The notes under the pieces were generated by a model that saw only the letters and a list, made by a program, of their open reading frames with translations, made no database searches and had not been told where the DNA came from. Positions 47,885 through 54,999 of a stretch of 64,000 nucleotides of DNA are shown here, piece after piece. Position numbers and translations under genes: made by a program. The DNA lies in contig NZ_LQGV01000001.1 in assembly GCF_001620065.1 (NCBI RefSeq), forward strand, positions 682,001 through 746,000. Direction: 5' to 3'. The stretch's first letter is position 1, and the number at the start of each line of letters is the position of its first letter. The DNA comes from Microbacterium sp. TNHR37B (GTDB lineage Bacteria; Actinomycetota; Actinomycetes; Actinomycetales; Microbacteriaceae).

Positions 47885-49027
47885 TCACGCCTCCGTGATC
47901 GTGGTCTTGACGATCGCGCGGGCGTCGTTGATGAGGGTGCCGCCGTAGGCGAACCAGCCGAGGTCGATGCCACCGTTGCCGATGACCTGCGCCTCGAGCT
48001 TGACCTTCGGCGACTCGAACACGGTCGCCGCGCGCGGGTCGTACGCGGCGAATCCGCCGGCGGCGAGCTCGAAGTTCACGTCGACGTCGAACACGTCGGC
48101 GAGCGACGTCGAGCCGTCGAGCTTGACGTAGCCGGTCGAGTTGGCGATCCACGCGGGCAGGTCGGCGACCTTGAGCTCGGCGAAGTCCACGAACACGTCT
48201 TCGGCCATCCAGAACTTGGTCGGGCGGGCGCCGATCTTGCGCAGCTGAAGGTAGGCCTTCGAGAGCGCGTTGAGCAGCGACGTCGCGCCGCCGGTCAGAG
48301 CGCTCGCGCCGGCGATGAGGTCGGCGAACACTGCCTTGTCGGACACACCCTCGTAGTTGCGGTCGAGGATCGCGAACATCGACGCGATGAGGTCGGCGCT
48401 GCCGAGGTCGGCGTAGATGCGGTCGATCCGGTTGCCCTTCGCCCAGCGCGACGGGGTCTCGCTGACGGGCACCGTCACCCACTCGTCGGAGGGGATCGGC
48501 GCGAGGCCGCCGGCGTAGGGCTCGGGCGCCGGCGTCGGCTCCTGCCACTTCCAGCCCTCGATCTTGTTGGACGTGAGCGGACGGACGCCACCCAGCGACT
48601 CGATGACGGGGCGCCCCTCAGGGGTCGCCTGCCAGACCTGCCCGATGCGGTCGGGCTGCAGGAACGCTTCGCCGCCGTCGTTCGCGACGAGGGTCGGGTC
48701 GTCGGTGATCGCGTTGTTGACGGCCAGGACGAACGCGGCGATGTCGTGGTTCTCGATCGCCGGCAGGAGCTCATCGCGGATCAGCTGCTGCCGCGAGCGG
48801 GGCCGCTCTTCGGTCTGGACGGGGGCCGGCGTGGGGGCGTTCTGCGGGCCGGTGGCGTACTCGGCGGCGACGGGCTGCCCGGGCGCTGCGACGGCGGCGA
48901 CGACGGGCGCGGCCTGCGATGCAGCCGGGGCGCCCTCGATCGCGTCGAGCGATGCGATCGACGCGTCGTACTGCGCCTGGGTGATGGTGCCGGCGTTCAG
49001 GGCCGCCAGCAGCTGGGCTCGGTTCAT
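47885..49027 (-). CDS. major capsid protein from internal start (nested in fusion)
   Basis: A 380-residue product of an in-frame ATG at 49027, preceded at 5 nt by AAGGAA inside the protease part of the gene. It would consist of the scaffold-like delta segment and the HK97 shell domain without the protease. A virion needs hundreds of capsid subunits and only few proteases, so internal initiation would give the right ratio. The product is inferred from the site and not proven. Confidence 0.6.
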   Translation of the reverse strand: MNRAQLLAALNAGTITQAQYDASIASLDAIEGAPAASQAAPVVAAVAAPGQPVAAEYATGPQNAPTPAPVQTEERPRSRQQLIRDELLPAIENHDIAAFVLAVNNAITDDPTLVANDGGEAFLQPDRIGQVWQATPEGRPVIESLGGVRPLTSNKIEGWKWQEPTPAPEPYAGGLAPIPSDEWVTVPVSETPSRWAKGNRIDRIYADLGSADLIASMFAILDRNYEGVSDKAVFADLIAGASALTGGATSLLNALSKAYLQLRKIGARPTKFWMAEDVFVDFAELKVADLPAWIANSTGYVKLDGSTSLADVFDVDVNFELAAGGFAAYDPRAATVFESPKVKLEAQVIGNGGIDLGWFAYGGTLINDARAIVKTTITEA

Positions 49028-49753
49028 GAGGGTTTCCTTTTCTCGGTGGGTTGCCAGGGCGGCGGGTGCCGGTGCCGCTGCGCGGCCGGCGTGGGCGAAC
49101 ATGGACAGGTCGAATGCGGCGGGCTGCTCGGCGGGCGCAGTGCCCTCGGCGCGATCGGCGAGGCCGGCGGCGACAGCCTCGTCGGCGGAGTACCACGCTT
49201 CGGCCTTCATGACGGCGCGCCAGGCGGTCGCCTCGCCGCCGGCCTTCGTCGCGTACATGGCGGCGATGTTGTCGCTGACGCGGTCGAGGTCGTCGCCGAC
49301 CTGGCGCATGTCGTCGGCGTTGCCGATCGCGATCGTCCACGCGTCGTGGATCATCAGCTGCGCGTTCTCGCCCATCACGACCTCGTCGCCGGCGACGGCG
49401 ATGAACGAGGCTGCCGACGCGGCGAGGCCGTCGACGTGGGTGACGACGTGCGCGGGGTGCTGGCGGATCGCGTTGCGAATCGCGATGCCCTCGAAGACGT
49501 CGCCGCCGGGGCTGTTGATGTAGACCTCGAGCGTGGCGACGTCGAGCGCGCGGATCGCCGGCACGATATCCGCTGCGGCCACGTCGCCCCACATGCCGCC
49601 GATCACGCCGTAGACGTGCAGCGATGCGACGCCGCCGGCGCTCTCGAGGTTCCACGTCGGCTTGTTCTTCGCTGCCTGCGCGGCGTACTGGCCGACGCGG
49701 CGCGCGAGCTCTTCGGGGGTGACGGCGTTCAGGATGATGCGGCGCGGGGTCAT
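47885..49753 (-). CDS. head maturation protease fused to major capsid protein
   Basis: A single 622-residue frame. Residues 1-242 are a ClpP-like S14 protease: VYINSPGGDVFEGIAIRNAI, GLAASAASF with Ser113 as probable nucleophile, and MIHDAW with His136. From residue 243 an HK97-type capsid protein follows: a helical, Ala/Pro-rich delta-like domain (about 243-335), then the shell domain (LGGVRPLTSNKIEGWKWQEP and on to IDLGWFAYGGTLINDARAIV). Met243 (49027) has its own AAGGAA site, so free capsid protein is probably also made. The ATG overlaps the portal stop. Confidence 0.88.
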   Translation of the reverse strand: MTPRRIILNAVTPEELARRVGQYAAQAAKNKPTWNLESAGGVASLHVYGVIGGMWGDVAAADIVPAIRALDVATLEVYINSPGGDVFEGIAIRNAIRQHPAHVVTHVDGLAASAASFIAVAGDEVVMGENAQLMIHDAWTIAIGNADDMRQVGDDLDRVSDNIAAMYATKAGGEATAWRAVMKAEAWYSADEAVAAGLADRAEGTAPAEQPAAFDLSMFAHAGRAAAPAPAALATHREKETLMNRAQLLAALNAGTITQAQYDASIASLDAIEGAPAASQAAPVVAAVAAPGQPVAAEYATGPQNAPTPAPVQTEERPRSRQQLIRDELLPAIENHDIAAFVLAVNNAITDDPTLVANDGGEAFLQPDRIGQVWQATPEGRPVIESLGGVRPLTSNKIEGWKWQEPTPAPEPYAGGLAPIPSDEWVTVPVSETPSRWAKGNRIDRIYADLGSADLIASMFAILDRNYEGVSDKAVFADLIAGASALTGGATSLLNALSKAYLQLRKIGARPTKFWMAEDVFVDFAELKVADLPAWIANSTGYVKLDGSTSLADVFDVDVNFELAAGGFAAYDPRAATVFESPKVKLEAQVIGNGGIDLGWFAYGGTLINDARAIVKTTITEA

Positions 49754-50934
49754 GCGGTGAGCTCCTTGGTCGGCTGCCCTTCCTGGGCGTCGATGAATGA
49801 CTGGTCGATGAATCCGCCGCGCATGCCGATTTCGTACGTCTCGAATCGCGTCTTCATGTCCGGGCGGGTGAGCGAGTCGATATCGAGGTCGGTCGTCCAG
49901 CCGATCGGTGTCGTGTCGGCCATAGACAGCCGCGACGTGATGGGGGTCATGTACGTCGAGAGGAACAGGTCGATGAGCTCCCACGCCCGCGACTGCCGGT
50001 TCTGGTAGTTCAGCGTCGATCCCTCGAGCGCGACGTCGGCCGCCCAGGCGGGGATGCCGAGCGCGCGGGCGAGCTTGAGGTCCATGCGCTTCTGCGCGTC
50101 GATGAGCAGCTGCGAGTCCTGGATGCCGAGCGCCTTGACCTCGATCGTCTTGTCGGAGAATCCAGCGCCGTGCTTCGCTCGAGCTCGCCGCCACGATGCG
50201 AGCAGGTCGCCGATCTGCGCCTCGTCGAGCTGCTGATTCCCGGTGTAGTGCAGGTCGACCGAGGGCACGGGGTTCTCTTCGGCGAGCGAGGCGGCACGGT
50301 CGAGGACGATCGCGCGGCGCAGCGTGCGCTGGCCATCGTGCAGCAGACCGCCGTCCGGTGAGTCGAACTGGATCACGTCACGCGGCTCGACGGGCTTGCC
50401 CCACGCGCGAACGAGCTTGCCGTCGTTGTCGAACTCGGCGTCTTTGCGGTCGAGCAGCTTCACGCCGCCGCGCGCCGGCCAACCGTACGCGTCGCGGCGC
50501 TGGACGATCCACCACGTGCGCGGGTAGAACAGCAGCGCGTCGACAGTCCAGGTGAGCGTGGCCTCGACGGGTCGGTCGGCCTCGGGCTGCTGGAGGTAGC
50601 CCATCGCGACGGGGGCCGGCCTGCCGGCTTTGCGTGTGACCAGCTGCATGCGGCCGATGTTCGTCGCGAGGACTCGGCGCCCCTTTGCGACGACGTCGAG
50701 GCTCATCGCGGTCTTGCGGGTGATCTGGATGTTGCTCGAGTCGGCCAGGCCGTAGAGCTCGCCGACGATGTTGAGCGGGTCGCTCTCCCAGGGGGTCGCG
50801 ATCGACGCGCGGGCACCCGTTCCGCCGAGGCCGGGGGTGCCGGGGTTCGCGAGCTCACGCGCGATCGCTGCTCGCAGTCGGGTCATCAGTCCGGGCTTGT
50901 CCACGCCTGAGAACGTCGAGCCGACTCCTGACAC
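49750..50934 (-). CDS. portal protein
   Basis: About 394 residues, HK97-type portal. It shows LALARALGIPAWAADVALEGSTLNYQNRQSRAWELIDLFLSTYMTPI-like sequence near 285-325 and EVKALGIQDSQLLIDAQKRMD. It forms the dodecameric DNA gate. The first codon is uncertain: GTG at 50934 gives the longest form, while an ATG at residue 17 (MTRLRAAIA) is also possible. It overlaps the capsid fusion gene by 4 bp. Confidence 0.86.
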   Translation of the reverse strand: MSGVGSTFSGVDKPGLMTRLRAAIARELANPGTPGLGGTGARASIATPWESDPLNIVGELYGLADSSNIQITRKTAMSLDVVAKGRRVLATNIGRMQLVTRKAGRPAPVAMGYLQQPEADRPVEATLTWTVDALLFYPRTWWIVQRRDAYGWPARGGVKLLDRKDAEFDNDGKLVRAWGKPVEPRDVIQFDSPDGGLLHDGQRTLRRAIVLDRAASLAEENPVPSVDLHYTGNQQLDEAQIGDLLASWRRARAKHGAGFSDKTIEVKALGIQDSQLLIDAQKRMDLKLARALGIPAWAADVALEGSTLNYQNRQSRAWELIDLFLSTYMTPITSRLSMADTTPIGWTTDLDIDSLTRPDMKTRFETYEIGMRGGFIDQSFIDAQEGQPTKELTA

Positions 50935-50975
50935 CCGAAAGGGTCAACGCGGCGTGTCGCGATTGTTCGCCCGAC

Positions 50976-51446
50976 TCAGGGACTCCATCCCAGGAGGTCG
51001 AGCAGGTCGACCTCGACGGGCGGTGCCGCGCTGACGATCCGGAATGTGATCGGCCGCAGCGGGTCACCGACGAAGGGAAAGCACCTGTCGTCGCGCCGAT
51101 GAGGGTTCACCAGGCAGTACGACCATCCCCATAACGGCGCGAGGTCATCGCCGCGCATCCCCCGGGCGAACGCGTGATGATCGTGCTCGCTGATCGCCTC
51201 CACTCGATAGACCTCGCTCTCGAGGATGTGCCCACGCCACGGCGCCGAGTAGGTGACCAGATCACCGACCACGGGCTCGACCGGATGGGCGGATCGACGG
51301 TGCCCCTGGATCGCGATCGCGTTATGGCCACGCCGGCGCTCGTCGTCGTCGCGCCAGTCGAGTGAGTACTCGACGCCGGCAACGTCGACGGTCTCGCCGC
51401 AGTCGATGCACACGGGGGCGAGCGGCGTGTATCCGGCCCAACTCAC
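50976..51446 (-). CDS. phage protein of unknown function between terminase and portal
   Basis: 156 residues from a GTG at 51446 that overlaps the preceding stop (GTGA). An N-terminal CxxC (VCIDCGETVDVAGVEYSLDW), one further Cys pair spread through the chain, and many Trp/His are visible. I do not recognise the family. Zinc binding is possible. Confidence 0.6.
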   Translation of the reverse strand: MSWAGYTPLAPVCIDCGETVDVAGVEYSLDWRDDDERRRGHNAIAIQGHRRSAHPVEPVVGDLVTYSAPWRGHILESEVYRVEAISEHDHHAFARGMRGDDLAPLWGWSYCLVNPHRRDDRCFPFVGDPLRPITFRIVSAAPPVEVDLLDLLGWSP

Positions 51447-51658
51447 CTGTGATCCCGTCCGGTGGCTGCGGCACGTGCTCGGCTCATGCGTTGATCGCGT
51501 GCATTGCGGGCTTGGTCGTCCTCGGGGTGCGCTCGCTGCTCGTGTCGCGCGCCGACCTGCCACCCCTCGTGGGGGCTGTCCGCGAACCCACGCCACCAGG
51601 GGCAGCGGGAGCACAGAACGACGGTGCTGATCTGGGTTGAGTCGAGTCGAATGGTCAT
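51443..51658 (-). CDS. small zinc-ribbon-like phage protein
   Basis: 71 residues: VVLCSRCPWWRGFADSPHEGWQVGARHEQRAHP gives a C-x2-C ... H ... H pattern like half a zinc ribbon, followed by a strongly charged tail. Its ATG overlaps the terminase stop region by a few bases. Its coding is supported by the tight overlaps on both sides. Confidence 0.6.
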   Translation of the reverse strand: MTIRLDSTQISTVVLCSRCPWWRGFADSPHEGWQVGARHEQRAHPEDDQARNARDQRMSRARAAATGRDHR

Positions 51659-51660
51659 GT

Positions 51661-53100
51661 TCAGAACCTCGTGGCGGGCGTCCATTCGGGCGCGGATCGG
51701 TGGTCGATGAGGTACAGGCCGACCGCCGAGGCGATCGGGCCGGCTACGGGGCCGGTGGAGTCGGCGCGGCTGATGCGAACGGTGTCGTTGGTGCGCTTGA
51801 GCACCATGTGCGAGGCGCCGAGAGACAGGGTCTTCGAGCCGTCGTGGATGAGGGTCTTCTCGTCGCGGGCGGCGGTGATCCAGGAGTCGTCGGCGATGCC
51901 GCGCTCGACGCCGTTGAGCACGGTCACGGCGTCGTCGCCGAGGCGCAGCTGTAGCTCGGAAGTGATGCGGCGGGTCGGCCCGCCGTTGTCGGCGCCGAAC
52001 GCTGCCGGCCCGTAGCCGTGGAGCTCGACGAGCAGGTCGACCATCCACTGGGTGCCGGGAGCGGCGTGGATGACGCGCGTGCACGGGTTGCCCTTGTCGT
52101 CGCGCCAAGTGCCGATGACGGCGCCCATCGCGTTGTCGAGGGCAACCTCCCACGTGATCGCGACGTCGCTCCACCGTGCGCTGATCGTCGGGTCGGCGAG
52201 GTCATCCCAGTCGGGGATGAGCGGATCGCGTGCCTCAGTCCAGCGGTTGCAGTACGCGCGAATCCACGTCGCGTGGTCGATGCGCTCTTCCTCGGGCGCG
52301 CGCCCGTCGACCTTCGCCATGAGGTCGTCGACGTCTTGCGTGTGTCCGATCGCCGGGTGGAACGCGGCGATCGCCGCCGGGTCGTAGGGGTCGGCGTCGT
52401 CAGGCAGCGACGCCTCGAAGTAGGCGAACCGAGGATGCGACCCGGGCTCGTCGACCGACCGCCGGCCGATCTTCATCAGCGCCTTCATGTAGGTCGACTC
52501 GGCGGTGCCGGCGGTCGACATGAACCAGATTTGCCGGCGTCCTCGGAGGGTGATCTGCGCGGGCTCGACGCCGTCAGCGATGAGCTCTTTGCCGGCCAGC
52601 TGTGAGAGCGTCCAGATTTCGTCGACGCCGACGAGGTTCGGCGTCTTGCCGTGAATCTTCGCCGGCAGCGGAGGGAACGCCCAGACCTCGGATTTGTTCG
52701 GGAACACCATGCCGGTCTGCGCGGCGCTGCGCTTGCCGGCGACGTGCGGCGCGAGCCGGCTGCTGCCTTCGACGCGACCAATGAGCGTCTTCATGATCGT
52801 GCGGGCGTCGTCGCCGGTCTGGGCCGTGAAGTACACCCGGGCGTTGGCGAGCTCGATCGCGCGGTGGATCTGGACGGGGCCGAACAGCGTCGTTTTCCCG
52901 GACTGGCGCGGCACGGTGATGAGCACCTTCTCGTATACGTAGTTGCCGTGGTCATCGACCTCGGTCGCGACGTCCCAGACCTCCTGCTGCCAGGGCATGG
53001 GTTCCCAGCCGAGCGACCGGGCGATAGCCGCGATCGCCGCGCCGCGCGTGGCCCTCGAGGGGTCGCGCTTCGTCGCGTAGGTGAACCCTGCCCAGGTCAC
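51661..53100 (-). CDS. terminase large subunit
   Basis: 479 residues with an N-terminal ATPase and a C-terminal nuclease. Walker A is VPRQSGKTT (about 63-71) and Walker B LVGVDEIW (D160, E161). The nuclease acidic residues are read in VALDNAMGAVIG and FGADNGGP. It packages DNA into the head and cuts it. The GTG at 53100 overlaps the preceding stop (GTGA). The longer start at 53136 lies inside the upstream gene. Confidence 0.9.
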   Translation of the reverse strand: MTWAGFTYATKRDPSRATRGAAIAAIARSLGWEPMPWQQEVWDVATEVDDHGNYVYEKVLITVPRQSGKTTLFGPVQIHRAIELANARVYFTAQTGDDARTIMKTLIGRVEGSSRLAPHVAGKRSAAQTGMVFPNKSEVWAFPPLPAKIHGKTPNLVGVDEIWTLSQLAGKELIADGVEPAQITLRGRRQIWFMSTAGTAESTYMKALMKIGRRSVDEPGSHPRFAYFEASLPDDADPYDPAAIAAFHPAIGHTQDVDDLMAKVDGRAPEEERIDHATWIRAYCNRWTEARDPLIPDWDDLADPTISARWSDVAITWEVALDNAMGAVIGTWRDDKGNPCTRVIHAAPGTQWMVDLLVELHGYGPAAFGADNGGPTRRITSELQLRLGDDAVTVLNGVERGIADDSWITAARDEKTLIHDGSKTLSLGASHMVLKRTNDTVRISRADSTGPVAGPIASAVGLYLIDHRSAPEWTPATRF

Positions 53101-53417
53101 TGCTGGCTCGCTACCCAGGACTCGAGCTCCTGCCAATCGCGGTTGCCCTTGGCAGCTGCGACTTGCAGCAGCGTGAGCATTTCCTCGTGTGCACCCTTGA
53201 GCGCGTCATTCACGGTGTAGCCCTTGCTGCGCGGATCGTCGGCGATCGCTGCGCGGCGCAGGATGCTGGCGCAGATGCCGGCGTGCGTGTCGTCGATGAC
53301 GGCGAGGCGTTGGAGCTCGGCGATCGCTTTCTCGTACGACGGGAACACGGGCACGCGCGTCACTTCCGGCTCGAGGCCGGGGAGGAATTCCGATAGGTCG
53401 CTGCTGTTGTCGGTCAT
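53097..53417 (-). CDS. probable terminase small subunit
   Basis: 106 residues, acidic and helical (FPSYEKAIAELQRLAVIDDT, GYTVNDALKGAHEEMLTLLQ). It directly precedes and overlaps the large subunit, the normal place for the small subunit that recognises the packaging site. Its own motifs are too weak for a family call. Confidence 0.62.
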   Translation of the reverse strand: MTDNSSDLSEFLPGLEPEVTRVPVFPSYEKAIAELQRLAVIDDTHAGICASILRRAAIADDPRSKGYTVNDALKGAHEEMLTLLQVAAAKGNRDWQELESWVASQQ

Positions 53418-53499
53418 GTCGTGGGCTTTCGTCTAGATCGCTTTTTTCTGGGCGGGATCGGGAGAAAAGGAACGGGGCTTCGCGTGGGTGTCCTCGAAG
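53418..53499. other. gap between HNH and terminase genes, candidate packaging site
   Basis: 82 bp with no gene, between an HNH endonuclease and the terminase pair. In cos phages with an HNH protein this is where cohesive ends are cut. I see homopolymer tracts but no diagnostic motif. Confidence 0.35.
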
Positions 53500-53814
53500 T
53501 CAGCGGCTAAAAAACGCGAGGCCGCTCTCGATCGGGATGCCGACGGGACGGAGCGGCTTGCGACCTCTGGCGTAGTTGCAGCGGCGGTGCGACGGGCCGA
53601 GGTTGTCGAGGTCGTAGACCGCGCCGCCGTCAGCGCGCGGGATGATGTGGTCAGCGCTATCGCTGCCGGGTCGACCACAGTTGATGCACACGTCGCCGTA
53701 CGCAGCGAGCGTGGCGTCGACGTACTGCTGCGCCTTTCGACCACCCCATCGCTGCGGCTTGGCATCCGCCTCGGCGTAGCAGCCGGGGCCGTGGCGCAGG
53801 GCGAGCGAGCTCAT
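53500..53814 (-). CDS. HNH endonuclease
   Basis: 104 residues. CINCGRPGSDSADHIIPRADGG, DLDNLGPSHRRCNYARG form the complete HNH fold: zinc Cys pairs, catalytic DH, Asn and final His. Next to terminase genes such proteins cooperate with the large subunit in genome cutting (HK97 gp74 type). Confidence 0.88.
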   Translation of the reverse strand: MSSLALRHGPGCYAEADAKPQRWGGRKAQQYVDATLAAYGDVCINCGRPGSDSADHIIPRADGGAVYDLDNLGPSHRRCNYARGRKPLRPVGIPIESGLAFFSR

Positions 53815-53993
53815 GGCTTGACTCGCGTCTCGTAGTACGCGAGGGCGAGCAAAGCGACGACGGACGCCCAGCTGCACGAGACGAGCAGCGCGAGCACGTC
53901 GCGCGGGATCATCGTCGAGATGACGACGGTACCGATCGCGATCGCCAGCAGCGTGACCATCGCGACGAGCAGCGCGTGAGCGCGGCGACGCAT
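53811..53993 (-). CDS. small phage membrane protein
   Basis: 60 residues with two hydrophobic helices (ALLVAMVTLLAIAIGTVVIS and VLALLVSCSWASVVALLALAY). ATG at 53993 (or GTG 53996) overlaps the stop of the replication gene. The stop overlaps the HNH start by 4 bp. Function unknown. Confidence 0.58.
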   Translation of the reverse strand: MRRRAHALLVAMVTLLAIAIGTVVISTMIPRDVLALLVSCSWASVVALLALAYYETRVKP

Positions 53994-54652
53994 CACGATG
54001 CACTCCTGAGAGCGAGCGGCCTCTCGGCGCAGTGCACGCACTTGCCGTAGTGGCCGAGCTCGTGCGCGCCGTTGCGATAGTTCGCGGGGCACCGCTCATC
54101 CGACCAGCGCACGGCGCCGAGGTTATCCACAGGCGCAACCATCGTGCCCTGTGGTTGCGCTGGTACGTGATCTTTGTTCTTTACTTGGTCTTCTATAGGC
54201 GTCGGTTTGACCGACGACGGTGGAGCCGACGTCGGTTTAGCCGACGTCGGATAATCCGACGCGGTGCGGCGCGGGTTATCCACAGGCGCGAGTAGTGGTG
54301 AGGCACCGTGTTCGTCGACCCCCTCGAAGGGGTCTTGGATCACCCAGTCGTGCCCCGCCATGCGACCGTGCGCGCGGCGCTTCTGAACGCGGTGGAGGTA
54401 CCCATAACGCTCGAGTTCGCTGACCATCCGGCGCAGGGCGTCGCGCCCCTCAAGACCAGCGCCGCTGAGAGCGTCAAGGGTGATCTGATAGCTCGAGGTG
54501 TCGTGCGTCATGAGCTCGGCGAGAAGGCCCCGTGCCCCACGACTGAGGCGGCGATCGCGGAGCCACGCGTTGGGCAGCTGTGTGAAGTCTCGCTCGAAGC
54601 GCAGCTGGACGCGCGTGATCCTCGCGGACTGCGCGGTGTGCTCGGTCACCAT
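53993..54652 (-). CDS. phage replication initiator-like protein, winged helix
   Basis: 219 residues. The N-terminal 110 residues are a winged helix of the replication-initiator type (FTQLPNAWLRDRRLSRGARG, LLAELMTHDTSSYQITLDAL, GRDALRRMVSELERYGYLHR). The middle is a Pro/Ser/Thr linker with repeats (DYPTSAKPTSAPPSSVKPTP). The C terminus has a possible zinc site (CPANYRNGAHELGHYGKCVHC). The linker DNA contains two DnaA boxes and three palindromes, like lambda O with its internal origin. No helicase or polymerase gene is present, so the host machinery must be recruited. Confidence 0.7.
   Translation of the reverse strand: MVTEHTAQSARITRVQLRFERDFTQLPNAWLRDRRLSRGARGLLAELMTHDTSSYQITLDALSGAGLEGRDALRRMVSELERYGYLHRVQKRRAHGRMAGHDWVIQDPFEGVDEHGASPLLAPVDNPRRTASDYPTSAKPTSAPPSSVKPTPIEDQVKNKDHVPAQPQGTMVAPVDNLGAVRWSDERCPANYRNGAHELGHYGKCVHCAERPLALRSAS
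54123..54284. other. candidate phage replication origin
   Basis: TTATCCACA, the perfect DnaA box, occurs at 54123-54131 and 54276-54284, each followed by GGCGC. Between them are three 17-bp palindromes of the form CGTCGG-5 nt-CCGACG (54200-54216, 54230-54246, 54245-54261) and an AT-rich run (about 54167-54199, roughly two-thirds AT against a GC-rich background). All lie within the linker of the initiator gene. Confidence 0.65.
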
Positions 54653-54873
54653 TGGACGGCAAGCGCGCTGGCGAATGCACGGGCCGCGGCGGAGCCGCGG
54701 AGTGCACCCTCGGTGAGGATGACGATCAGCGTGCGCTGCTGATCGAGCGAGAGCGGTGCGAGCGCGCGCTTGTAGAGCTCGAGGCGCACCAATGGTTCGG
54801 GGTGCTCGCTGACGGTCGCGAGCTCGGTGAGCTGACGCGCGATCGCCTGGTAGTTCTCGGTGGCGGTTGCCAT
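54646..54873 (-). CDS. first gene of the lytic operon, small helical protein
   Basis: 75 residues, all-helical (AIARQLTELATVSEHPEPLVRLELYKRALAPL). It is divergent from the repressor-like gene, where a Cro is expected in related circuits. I see no clear helix-turn-helix, so the Cro role is only positional. It overlaps the replication gene by 7 bp. Confidence 0.6.
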   Translation of the reverse strand: MATATENYQAIARQLTELATVSEHPEPLVRLELYKRALAPLSLDQQRTLIVILTEGALRGSAAARAFASALAVQW

Positions 54874-54892
54874 GTCCCTGGTCTCCACTTCC

Positions 54893-54908
54893 GTATCATT
54901 TTCGATAC
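54893..54908. promoter_or_regulatory. candidate phage operator at the early lytic promoter
   Basis: GTATC-6 nt-GATAC, 20 bp upstream of the first lytic gene. On the minus strand a TTGTGG and TGTATC pair with 17-bp spacing places the -10 on the repeat. It is a probable binding site for the XRE repressor. Confidence 0.5.
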
Positions 54909-54963
54909 AGAGGGAACGGTCATGCACCACAAGCCCGCTTGTCACGATTGCGTGCGGCGTGTC

Positions 54964-54973
54964 GCAATATTGC
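54964..54973. promoter_or_regulatory. palindrome at the repressor promoter
   Basis: GCAATATTGC, a perfect 10-bp palindrome, 27 bp upstream of the repressor ATG. TAGCAT at 54988-54993 is a -10-like hexamer 6 nt before that ATG, so the repressor mRNA may be leaderless. The palindrome would lie near its -35. Confidence 0.4.
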
Positions 54974-54999
54974 CACGCTTGACGCGCTAGCATGACGGC

